NCBI GenBank assembly: GCA_012798135.1
Contig: JAAZNU010000089.1
Coordinates: 1 to 12,674, forward strand
Length of the DNA: 12,674 nt
Reading direction: 5' to 3'
Source: Veillonellaceae bacterium
GTDB lineage: Bacteria > Bacillota_C > Negativicutes > UBA1444
Numbering within the stretch: the first letter of the stretch is position 1; every line of letters begins with the position of its first letter. Of the stretch, positions 6,372 through 12,604 are shown in pieces. Under the pieces are notes generated by a model that was given only the letters and a program-made list of their open reading frames with translations, was not told the DNA's origin and did no database searches. Made by a program: the position numbers and the translations under genes.

Positions 6372-6402
6372 TTGCATCGTTGCAACATTACTCAACGTTG
6401 AG
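6372..6402. repeat. Palindrome pair between capsid and connector genes
   Basis: TTGCA-TCGT-TGCAA forms a short hairpin at 6372-6385 and contains the palindrome overlapping GTTGCAAC (6379-6386). It is followed by the perfect 12-bp palindrome CTCAACGTTGAG at 6391-6402. They lie between the terminator and the ribosome site of the connector gene. A regulatory role is possible but not shown. Confidence 0.45.
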
Positions 6403-6423
6403 GAATAAGGAAAGAGGTAAATA

Positions 6424-6708
6424 GTGGTAATATTAGAAGATGTAAAAAATAGTTTGCGTATTGATCATGATTTAGATGATGATTTGATCACTCAATTAAT
6501 CAATACGGCAAGTTCATATATTAAGAGTGCCATAGATAGTGAAGCCTTAGAGGATGAGATTGAGGGCTACAAGCAGTTTGATTGGTCGGTGTCGCTACTA
6601 GCGCAACATTGGTATTTAAACCGACAAGAAGCAACTAGTGAGCGTATGCCTATTACAGTTCAAGCGCTTATCCAGCAGATGCGAGGTGCTTATTATGCCA
6701 CTCATTAA
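6424..6708 (+). CDS. Head-tail connector, gp6-like
   Basis: A 94-aa all-helical protein typical of HK97 gp6-like connectors (Phage_connect_1): LEDVKNSLRIDHDLDDDLITQL at the N-terminus (split here by no gap), INTASSYIKSAI, then a helix with WSVSLLAQHWYLNRQEAT. Such proteins form a ring under the portal. The start is GTG 6424 behind AAAGAGG at 6411-6417; the rarer start codon and upstream terminator suggest lower output than capsid, as fits a 12-13-copy ring. The downstream adaptor gene starts inside its last codons. Identity is well supported by length, helix pattern and position. Confidence 0.87.
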   Translation: MVILEDVKNSLRIDHDLDDDLITQLINTASSYIKSAIDSEALEDEIEGYKQFDWSVSLLAQHWYLNRQEATSERMPITVQALIQQMRGAYYATH

Positions 6709-7045
6709 GAATGTGAATGAATTGACGAGCAGAATCCACTTTAAACAGCCGAAATATGGCAAAAATAAGATTGGTGATACAGTAGTTATTGGATATGAAG
6801 ATAAAGCTACCATTTGGGGCAAAGTATTAAAGCGATCAGTAACAAATACTTATATTGGCGGTGCAAATTGGGCAGATAATAAAGTCCAAGTAGCTATTAG
6901 ACACTACCAAAAAATTGTTATTTCTCATGGTGATTATTTGACCTTTGATTCAGATACTCAGACTTATTCTGTAAAAGAGATTTATAGAGATATATCTGAA
7001 AAAGAATATGACACACTTGTTTGTGAAGAGGTTAAAATTAAATAA
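6695..7045 (+). CDS. Head-tail adaptor / head closure protein
   Basis: A 116-aa protein with the look of the Phage_H_T_join (SPP1 gp16-like) family: an N-terminal MPLIKNVNELTSRIHF strand-helix, a beta-barrel with IGDTVVIGYEDKATIWGKV, a central loop, then QVAIRHYQKIVISHGDYL and VKEIYRD. It would close the filled head and offer the docking face for a tail. ATG 6695 overlaps the connector stop by 14 bases and has GAGGTG a few bases upstream; a longer frame from 6638 is out of keeping with this. It is the last structural gene: no tail terminator, tail tube, tape measure or fibre gene follows, so the tail must come from elsewhere. Confidence 0.85.
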   Translation: MPLIKNVNELTSRIHFKQPKYGKNKIGDTVVIGYEDKATIWGKVLKRSVTNTYIGGANWADNKVQVAIRHYQKIVISHGDYLTFDSDTQTYSVKEIYRDISEKEYDTLVCEEVKIK

Positions 7046-7124
7046 ATTAAAATGCTATCTAAATACTATCTATTTGTAGAAATATAGCTTAATATACGTG
7101 ATGGTATTTCTGAAAATACCTCTA

Positions 7125-7140
7125 TAAACCCTTGATATAT
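7125..7140 (-). repeat. 16-bp motif shared by origin and attP (copy 3, inverted)
   Basis: TAAACCCTTGATATAT is the exact reverse complement of 107-122 and of 14 bp at 251-264. It lies in the middle of the attP region next to the palindrome TGATATATCA, so it may be part of the recombination core or a site for a protein acting at both loci. Confidence 0.6.
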
Positions 7141-7210
7141 CAGCATTTGATATTATATAGATATTAAAATCCTAAATGGAAGGCTCTGTAGGGTAATTTG
7201 ATTGTATTAT

Positions 7211-7247
7211 AAAAGAACGTTGATATAACAGCGTTCTTTTTGTTTTT
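7211..7247. terminator. Bidirectional intrinsic terminator between head operon and integrase
   Basis: The stem AAAAGAACG / CGTTCTTTT (7211-7219 with 7232-7240) is followed by T-rich TGTTTTT on the plus strand and preceded by A-rich sequence, which gives T residues on the minus strand. It would end the rightward head operon and the leftward repressor-integrase transcript, which converge here. Confidence 0.7.
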
Positions 7248-7292
7248 GTCTATCTTGATTTTGTAAATACTATCTAAAATACTATCTATTTG

Positions 7293-8444
7293 TCAGAAGT
7301 TTAAATAATCTGCTAGTTTTTGACTGGTATTTTCTGCTTGTTGTGGTGTAACGTGGCTATAAATGTTCATGGTTGTTTTAACGTCTTTATGACCTAGCCG
7401 TTTTTGCACCTCATTTATCGATGCCCCAGCTTCAAACATGAGAGAACAAGCAGTATGCCTAAAGCCATGTGGTGTGATTTTAGTTAGGTTTAAACCATCT
7501 TTTTCAGCTTTGCTATAGATCCAGTCAAGCCAATCATTTACAACTTGTGGATAATACAGGTCATTACTCATGTTACTAAACATTAATTGCTTAGAAGTAG
7601 AAGTGCTATAGCCTAGTTTCTCATAGTCTGATTTTTGAATACTAAACCAATTTCGTAAAATTTGTATTGTTCTATCATCTAGGCTGATAGTACGGTATGA
7701 GTTTTTTGTTTTGGGTGTCTGTAATACTATTTGATCGTGTTCATCTACAGCAATTGTTTTACCTATGTTTAAGGTTTTAGTGGCTATATCCAGGTCAGAT
7801 ATATATAAACCCAATGCTTCAGATTTTCTCATACCAGTAATAGCCAGTAAGCGGAAGAAGGCATAATATTTATAATTGTCTAGTGTTTCAACGTATTTTA
7901 GGAATTCGTTTAGTTCATCTTTATTATAGAAATTTGGTACCTTATCGTCCTCTTTTTTACGTGGGAGAATTGTTTTTCTCATTGGGTTATCTTTCATCAA
8001 CTCCATAGAGACACCATAACTCATTACTTGAGCAGCAGCACGTCTAATATAATGATACTGTTTATAGTTATCGTGCCATTCATTCACACATTTTTGGCAA
8101 AAAGAAACGGTTATTTGATCTAGTTTTAACTTACCAAGTTTTGGTAAAACATGACCTTCAATAAACCGTCTGCTTGTTGCTATCGATGATGCTTTAACAC
8201 TTTTTCTATATTGTAATAACCAATCATCATATAGTTCTTCAAATGTAATTGACCGTTTCTTACGTGAGCCTTTTAATATCTTGGCTTTCATTCTATCAAG
8301 TTCAATACTTGCTTCAGCTTTAGTATCAAATCCTCTGCGAGAAGTGACTATCTTTTTATCAGTTAATGGATCAGTAGCAATATATCCGCTGAACAACCAT
8401 TTTCTTTTATTGTTTTTATCTTTGTATTGTTCAAATTTAGCCAT
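7293..8444 (-). CDS. int: Tyrosine-recombinase integrase
   Basis: A 383-aa phage-type integrase. The N-terminal arm-binding domain (about 1-60, KRKWLFSGYIATDP) is followed by a SAM-like core-binding domain (about 65-165) and the catalytic domain with R206 (ITGMRKSEALGL), likely K247 (TPKTKNSYRTI), H326 and R329 (TPHGFRHTACSL), H352 (RLGHKDVKTTM) and the nucleophile Y362 (IYSHV). All catalytic residues are present, so it should be active. It inserts the element into the host chromosome and, with the excisionase, removes it. AGAGGT lies just before the ATG. It follows the repressor by 35 bp on the same strand, so both probably share the repressor promoter, as stl and int are both leftward in SaPIs. 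The attP region lies at its 3' end. Confidence 0.96.
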   Translation of the reverse strand: MAKFEQYKDKNNKRKWLFSGYIATDPLTDKKIVTSRRGFDTKAEASIELDRMKAKILKGSRKKRSITFEELYDDWLLQYRKSVKASSIATSRRFIEGHVLPKLGKLKLDQITVSFCQKCVNEWHDNYKQYHYIRRAAAQVMSYGVSMELMKDNPMRKTILPRKKEDDKVPNFYNKDELNEFLKYVETLDNYKYYAFFRLLAITGMRKSEALGLYISDLDIATKTLNIGKTIAVDEHDQIVLQTPKTKNSYRTISLDDRTIQILRNWFSIQKSDYEKLGYSTSTSKQLMFSNMSNDLYYPQVVNDWLDWIYSKAEKDGLNLTKITPHGFRHTACSLMFEAGASINEVQKRLGHKDVKTTMNIYSHVTPQQAENTSQKLADYLNF

Positions 8445-8479
8445 AATTACCTCTTGAAATATTTTATATAGAATAAGAA

Positions 8480-9280
8480 TTATATTTCTTTTATTGTGAA
8501 GGCAATACTATCTTCTTTCTTAGCATCTACATTAAACGGTAGGGAATCTAGCGTTTCGTAAGAGAAATATTTATCCTTTGTCAATGTGGTCTTTACTTGT
8601 ATAGGAAATGCTTTTGATAAGGTTTTGTCAAAGGACTCCATAGTAAATAGTATTAATCCATCATCTAACTCAGGAATATCTGGAATAAATGTTGATTTTA
8701 TTTTTTTATATGTTTTTAACCAAGAATCTAAGATTTTAGATATAAAAGATTTCATTTCAATTGGCGCAAAAGAATTTATAGCAGTGGTTACATCATCTAA
8801 TGGTTCATCTTTTGAGTTTGATCTATAAAATAAGGAAGACAGTGAAAGTATTTTAGTTGGATTATTTGGATTTCTAACAATTTTAATCACAAAGTGAAAA
8901 GGGTCTGATACTATATCTTTATTTATTTTGCTATGAATTGTTATTGTAGCGCTAAAGACTTGAATTTCTCCACCAGGTAGAACTTTGTCACTATCTTTTA
9001 CAAGGATATTTAAATCTTTTTTATTTGTTGCATTGTTCAATACTTTACTTATTGAGTTTTCAAATTTCAAAGTAGCCGTTTCTTTAGTCTCTTCAATTAA
9101 ATCATTTAAATGTACGTTTAAATATTTCATAAGTTTTTCTAATGTATCAAATTGCACTCCACGTGATTCATTGTTATATATTGCGGTAAGTGATGGTCTA
9201 GATATTTTTGTTTCAGAAGAGACCTTATTAATGTTTAATCCTCTATCATCCATTATCTTATCAAGTTTGAAGTATAGCAT
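8480..9280 (-). CDS. Master repressor, XRE-type HTH protein (Stl-like role)
   Basis: A 266-aa protein with an N-terminal Xre/Cro helix-turn-helix (about 4-62: LDKIMDDRGLNINKVSSE, SRPSLTAIYNNES as turn and recognition helix, FDTLEKLMKYLNV). The C-terminal 200 residues are not recognised: mixed alpha/beta, with no S24/LexA Ala-Gly cleavage site or Ser-Lys pair that I can see. The absence of a self-cleavage domain suggests relief by a partner protein, as for SaPI Stl, rather than by RecA. GGGGAA lies 6 bases before the ATG. It faces the excisionase operon across 151 bp holding divergent promoters, the normal layout for a lysogeny switch. Its operator sequence is not proven. Confidence 0.88.
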   Translation of the reverse strand: MLYFKLDKIMDDRGLNINKVSSETKISRPSLTAIYNNESRGVQFDTLEKLMKYLNVHLNDLIEETKETATLKFENSISKVLNNATNKKDLNILVKDSDKVLPGGEIQVFSATITIHSKINKDIVSDPFHFVIKIVRNPNNPTKILSLSSLFYRSNSKDEPLDDVTTAINSFAPIEMKSFISKILDSWLKTYKKIKSTFIPDIPELDDGLILFTMESFDKTLSKAFPIQVKTTLTKDKYFSYETLDSLPFNVDAKKEDSIAFTIKEI

Positions 9281-9303
9281 ATGTTCCCCTTTTGTAAGTT
9301 AAA

Positions 9304-9343
9304 TATTCTAAAAAAAGAATAATTGTGCATATATGGTTGACAA
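9304..9343 (-). promoter_or_regulatory. Leftward promoter of repressor and integrase with inverted repeat
   Basis: On the minus strand, -35 TTGTCA (9343-9338) and -10 TATTCT (9321-9316) are 16 bp apart. The inverted repeat TATTCT-A6-AGAATA (9304-9321) covers the -10 and may be an autoregulatory operator. Confidence 0.5.
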
Positions 9344-9365
9344 AATGTTTTTTATTTTGTACTAT
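9337..9365 (+). promoter_or_regulatory. Rightward early promoter with operator-like inverted repeat
   Basis: -35 TTGACA (9337-9342, perfect) and -10 TACTAT (9360-9365) are 17 bp apart. The inverted repeat ACAAAAT-7-ATTTTGT (9340-9360) fills the region between them and is a good candidate for the repressor operator. Its -35 overlaps the -35 of the leftward promoter on the other strand, so the two cannot easily be occupied together. Confidence 0.65.
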
Positions 9366-9431
9366 GTATATATAGATTACAATAAAAAACGTTATTTGTA
9401 AACTATATATAAAAAGAATGGAGGAGATTCA

Positions 9432-9704
9432 ATGAAATTAGAAGTAGACTTGTCGCCAAGTGTTGAACAGCAATTGGCAGAAGTAGCAAGCCGAGTATGG
9501 CAGAACGCAATGGAGAATGAGCTGGAAAGACGAAAATTTGAAGATTGGATGGACTTAGAGACGACTTGTGATTATTTAAAAGTATCAAGGTCAAACCTAG
9601 CTAAATTTATAAAAGATTTAGAGTTCCCAGTTTCTGTTATCAATCAGACGAAACGTTGCAACAGAAAAAAAGTAGATGCTTGGATGGCACAATTTGAAGT
9701 TTAA
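9432..9704 (+). CDS. Excisionase-like HTH DNA-binding protein (DUF771-like)
   Basis: A 90-aa protein: an N-terminal amphipathic part (1-38, likely dimerising), then a winged helix of the HTH_17/MerR-Xis kind, WMDLETTCDYLKVSRSNLAK (39-58) with turn KVSRS, wing FPVSVINQTKRCNRK (65-79) and final VDAWM. This resembles DUF771 proteins of lactic acid bacteria phages and excisionases. As the first gene of the rightward early operon, opposite the repressor, it could be the recombination directionality factor for the integrase or an early transcription factor. GGAGGAG at 9420-9426 is the ribosome site. Confidence 0.75.
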   Translation: MKLEVDLSPSVEQQLAEVASRVWQNAMENELERRKFEDWMDLETTCDYLKVSRSNLAKFIKDLEFPVSVINQTKRCNRKKVDAWMAQFEV

Positions 9705-9719
9705 TATTGGAGGTAAACA

Positions 9720-9932
9720 ATGGAATCAAGAACTGTAAAAGAAATTCTAAATGACTTATCAAGTCTATTGGGTGAAATTGCTGATTTAAAAGATGGTGAA
9801 AATTATCCCATCAAAATTGATGGTATCGCAACAACTGAAAGTGCGTTAGAACGTGCTAAAACACTGGCCAACGTTGCACTTGAAAATAATTTATATGAAT
9901 TATTTGAGTTGTTGGGTTTAGAAGAAGATTGA
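9720..9932 (+). CDS. Hypothetical protein, 70 aa
   Basis: A small acidic helical protein with no recognised domain; Leu/Glu-rich helices (VKEILNDLSSLLGEIADL, ALERAKTLANVALENNLYEL) suggest a helical bundle or protein-binding role. TGGAGG precedes the ATG at a good distance and the gene lies 15 bases after the HTH gene, so it belongs to the early operon. Acidic small proteins in satellites often act on helper or host proteins, but nothing here shows a target. Confidence 0.72.
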   Translation: MESRTVKEILNDLSSLLGEIADLKDGENYPIKIDGIATTESALERAKTLANVALENNLYELFELLGLEED

Positions 9933-9941
9933 ACATGAATC

Positions 9942-10033
9942 AGGGTAAAGAAAAAAACCTTATCACAGATTTTGTCTTGGCGGACAGTGATAAAGGTTGA
10001 CAACACGGTGTTTTATAGCCGTTTCTTTATCCT
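9942..10033 (+). ncRNA. Structured intergenic RNA candidate, three-way junction
   Basis: The 132-bp gap between the 70-aa and 82-aa genes folds well. Closing stem: 9942-9953 with 10022-10033, 12 bp with one G-U. Second stem: 9956-9966 with 9987-9998, 11 bp with one bulged A at 9992, extended by TGTC/GACA (9973-9976 with 9983-9986) over a 6-base loop. Third short stem: CGGT (10006-10009) with GCCG (10018-10021), one G-U. No T-run follows, so it is not a simple terminator. It may be a regulatory or processed RNA, or a protein-binding leader for the downstream replication genes. It matches no RNA class I know. The pairing is seen; the function is unknown. Confidence 0.5.
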
Positions 10034-10064
10034 TATTATACCATAAAATAGGGAGAATTAAAAG

Positions 10065-10313
10065 ATGAAAAAAGATCAATTATTTATAACTGAAGATGAA
10101 CTGTTAGAAAATGCCTCAAAGCTAACTTCTATTACTAATCAATTAAAGTTAATTAGCCGACTTATTGAAAATGTTGAATATGCTAGATTATCTGGAGATG
10201 AACCGACGGTGTTTTATCAGATTAATTCTGGTTTGTTAGGTATCATAAATGAAGGTCTAGTTGACATACAAGAAGTAATCAAGGGGGTTTCGGATGAAAT
10301 TTGCCCAGACTAA
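10065..10313 (+). CDS. Hypothetical protein, 82 aa
   Basis: Not recognised. It is a helical acidic protein (ITEDELLENASKLTSITN, LKLISRLIENVEYARL, a G/D/E turn, then LLGIINEGLVDIQEVIKGV) with no membrane segment or metal cluster. GGGAG upstream is the ribosome site, and the gene is followed after 12 bases by the primase gene, so it is part of the replication operon. Possible roles are a replication accessory or helper-interaction protein; neither can be shown. Confidence 0.75.
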   Translation: MKKDQLFITEDELLENASKLTSITNQLKLISRLIENVEYARLSGDEPTVFYQINSGLLGIINEGLVDIQEVIKGVSDEICPD

Positions 10314-10325
10314 GGAGATACGACT

Positions 10326-11108
10326 ATGACACCAAAACAACAAGCCTTTTTCTGTATTAGTCAAGGTATTCATGTTATAGCTGGTTACCCAGTCGGTAAA
10401 AGTGAGAGGGCGATTATTAAGGGTACCGCTGAAGGTACTCTCAATAAAGATTTAGTAAATACTTGGTTTGATGAAATCCCTAACAGAAATATTCTGATTA
10501 ATCTTAAAAATAGCGGTTTGATTTGTATCGATTTGGATCAGCATAAAGATGGCCAGAATGGCGTTAAAGCATTTAGTGCTATATGGAAAGAATATAGTCA
10601 AGGTGAAAAGCTAGATACTTATGTTGAAAAGACCCCAACAGGTTCAGGAGTTCATATTTTCTTTAGAGTGCCTAGCGAGGTATTTACTAAGCCTATTGTG
10701 AACGAGATAGCGGACGGTGTGGAGATAAAAACACACTTTACACCTATCTACCCAAGTAAGCGCACAGACGGCTTATATCAGCCTTTTAACCAAGACGATA
10801 CCCTCGCAAATGTTGCTGATTGCCCTAGTTGGTTAATCGATATGATCCACAAGCCACCTAAAAAGCAAACGGCATCTAAAATAGGTAAAAGAACCTATGG
10901 TGCTGAAATATGGGAATTATTTAATCAGGGTGCTACCGATGGTAAGCGAAATAATGACACTAACCGTATTCTTCACTATTGGCGCAAAATCGGTATTGAT
11001 CCTAGTATTTGCATGGATTTGCTACTGGCTTTCAATAATAGAACTAGTCCGCCACTTGATGATGATGAACTTACTACAATATGGAAAAGTGTATTTAAAA
11101 TGATATAG
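10326..11108 (+). CDS. Primase-polymerase (Prim-Pol, AEP) with PriCT_1 domain
   Basis: A 260-aa replication primase. The archaeo-eukaryotic Prim-Pol domain (about 1-175) shows motif I ICIDLDQH with D69 and D71, motif II PTGSGVHIFF with S107 and H110, and a motif III region ADGVEIKTHFTPIYPSKR with D130 or E133. A C-terminal PriCT_1-type helical domain follows (about 190-258: IWELFNQGATDGKRNND, HYWRKIG, DDDELTTIWKSVFK). It makes primers and probably extends them at the element's origin. AAGGAGAT at about 10313-10320 precedes the ATG. The helicase gene follows after 10 bases, the usual Prim-Pol plus D5 helicase pair of Gram-positive PICIs and related phages. Confidence 0.92.
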   Translation: MTPKQQAFFCISQGIHVIAGYPVGKSERAIIKGTAEGTLNKDLVNTWFDEIPNRNILINLKNSGLICIDLDQHKDGQNGVKAFSAIWKEYSQGEKLDTYVEKTPTGSGVHIFFRVPSEVFTKPIVNEIADGVEIKTHFTPIYPSKRTDGLYQPFNQDDTLANVADCPSWLIDMIHKPPKKQTASKIGKRTYGAEIWELFNQGATDGKRNNDTNRILHYWRKIGIDPSICMDLLLAFNNRTSPPLDDDELTTIWKSVFKMI

Positions 11109-11118
11109 AAAGGGATAA

Positions 11119-12516
11119 ATGGCATCAGAAAAATTAATTGAATTGGCAACAAAAACACCTAAAGCCCGACAAGATGATGAGTTACCAAAATGGGCTGGTT
11201 ATGACGAAAAAGGTAACTTGAAAATAAATGCATCTCTCTTAGGATATGAAATCATGGATGAAGTACCTATGATACGATCTAATGAATTGTCTTATGGGGC
11301 AAGGTTTGATAAAACAACAGGGGCATGGCGTATGGATAGCCTAGGTGATTACCTAGATGGCTATATCACCAAAAAACTAGAAACCGTTGGTAAGTGGTCA
11401 CAACAGAAATTATATGAGACCAAGAAATTTATTATGATTAAAATCTTTGATGAAACTATGAAAGACAATCCATTTAATCATAGTAAACCTTATCTCGTAA
11501 ATTTTAAAAATGGTACTTATAATTTGAATACTAATCAAATGAAGCCACACGATATTAAAGACTATATCATGCAAAGTCACAATTATTCTATTGATCCAAG
11601 TACTCAAAAAGCGCCTATCAAGACGATAGAATGGCTGAAAGATTTGACTGGTGATAGTGATAGCGTTAAATATTTACTGGAGATGATAGGTTATTGCTTT
11701 TATAGGAGTTATGCACCTTTTCAGACTATCACAATATTACAGGGTGCTGGGGCTAATGGCAAGTCAACATTTTTAGAGTATTTAACCAAGGTGCTATGCC
11801 ATGAAAATATTAGTAATGTGACTTTACAAGATTTGGGAAATGCACAAAATCGTTTTGCTAGTAGTAATCTGTTTCAGAAATTAGCCAATATATTTGCGGA
11901 TGTGGATTCAGAGTTTATCAAGTCAACTGGTGTATTAAAAGCCTTGACTGGTGGGGATCGATTATCTGCTGAACAAAAAGGGAAAGATGCCTTTATGTTT
12001 GTTAATTTTGCAAAATTGATATTTAGTGCTAACGAACTACCAGCCTTTAATGACTTCACATTGGGGTTTGAGAGACGGTTATATGTTGTTCCGTTTGGTT
12101 GTGTTATAGATGATGCCTTTAAACAAAAACATGATTTAAAGGTGATTGAAGCAGAGATACCATTACTTGCTTTATATAGCATGAATATGTTTAAGAACGC
12201 TTTAGACCGAAAAGAGTTGACTGTATCTGATAAGATGCGACAGGTCAAAGATAAATGGCTTAAAGATTCTAATCATGTTTTGAGATTTATTGAGGAAAAA
12301 TGTTATATCGATAAAACAAGAAACTCAGGCGGATCATCAAAAACAACTTATGAGATGTATGAAAACTTTTGTTTTAAGGAAAGTATTATGAAGCTGTCTC
12401 AACCTAAGTTTACTAAGCAACTTGAAAAGATGGGGATTTATAAAAAGAACACCCGAGAAGATGGTAGTAGGATTTGGAGATACATTCATTTGTTTTGGAA
12501 TGAATACCAAAAATAA
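11119..12516 (+). CDS. D5-like SF3 replicative helicase / origin initiator (Rep)
   Basis: A 465-aa protein. A D5_N-type region (about 60-190) is followed by an SF3 AAA+ helicase: Walker A GAGANGKST (209-217, K215), Walker B NIFADVD (257-263), LTGGDRLSAEQKG (277-288), sensor motif C LIFSANELP with N305, and arginine finger FERRLYVVPF (R319/R320). The C-terminus (about 375-465) is basic with a winged-helix look and could bind the iterons. It should unwind the origin as a hexamer and recruit the Prim-Pol encoded just upstream. AAAGGG lies before the ATG. With the circle closed, the iteron array lies about 90 bp beyond its stop, the same rep-ori order as in SaPIs. Confidence 0.94.
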   Translation: MASEKLIELATKTPKARQDDELPKWAGYDEKGNLKINASLLGYEIMDEVPMIRSNELSYGARFDKTTGAWRMDSLGDYLDGYITKKLETVGKWSQQKLYETKKFIMIKIFDETMKDNPFNHSKPYLVNFKNGTYNLNTNQMKPHDIKDYIMQSHNYSIDPSTQKAPIKTIEWLKDLTGDSDSVKYLLEMIGYCFYRSYAPFQTITILQGAGANGKSTFLEYLTKVLCHENISNVTLQDLGNAQNRFASSNLFQKLANIFADVDSEFIKSTGVLKALTGGDRLSAEQKGKDAFMFVNFAKLIFSANELPAFNDFTLGFERRLYVVPFGCVIDDAFKQKHDLKVIEAEIPLLALYSMNMFKNALDRKELTVSDKMRQVKDKWLKDSNHVLRFIEEKCYIDKTRNSGGSSKTTYEMYENFCFKESIMKLSQPKFTKQLEKMGIYKKNTREDGSRIWRYIHLFWNEYQK

Positions 12517-12524
12517 TGGTATCC

Positions 12525-12604
12525 CCCTACTATAAGTTATAAAATTCAAAGTTGACTTTGAATTTGGAAAAGACCTAGGTGTCTCCCTACTATAAGTTAT
12601 AAAA
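12525..12604. repeat. 20-bp direct repeats flanking a perfect palindrome, downstream of the helicase gene
   Basis: A 20-bp sequence beginning CCCTACTATAAG lies at 12525-12544 and again at 12585-12604 (the latter equals 52-71), exactly 60 bp apart. Between them at 12542-12565 (equals 9-32) is a perfect inverted repeat with 10-bp arms AAATTCAAAG / CTTTGAATTT and a 4-base loop. No T-run follows on either strand, so this is not a good intrinsic terminator. The block sits between the helicase stop and the iterons and may belong to the origin. Function is unknown. Confidence 0.7.

Larger units (their letters stand above)
7054..7293. other. Attachment site region (attP) with paired arm-type repeats
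   Basis: Two pairs of CTATCTA sit at the edges: 7055-7061 with 7066-7072 (11-bp step), and 7270-7276 with 7282-7288 (12-bp step). The surrounding 24-25 bp are nearly identical in both pairs (one indel). Such spaced direct repeats on both sides of a core are typical arm-binding sites for integrases with an N-terminal arm-binding domain. The right pair abuts the integrase stop codon. Between them are a hairpin GGTATTT-CTGA-AAATACC (7103-7120), the palindrome TGATATATCA (7133-7142) and the motif shared with the origin (7125-7140). The exact crossover core cannot be fixed without the host junction. Confidence 0.65.

Noticed and set aside
6616..6822. Minus-strand ORF across the connector-adaptor junction
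   Set aside because: It is antisense to two well-supported genes, has no ribosome site and shows no family features.
7046..7292. tRNA or tRNA fragment as the attachment core
   Set aside because: No T-loop GTTCGA-type sequence or acceptor stem with CCA could be found, so the target gene cannot be named from this sequence.
8586..9302. Two plus-strand ORFs opposite the repressor gene
   Set aside because: They are shadows of the repressor frame, with composition matching reversed codons and no translation signals.
9803..10006. Minus-strand ORF over the 70-aa gene and the structured RNA
   Set aside because: It has no ribosome site and overlaps a convincing plus-strand gene; the structured stretch explains the rest.
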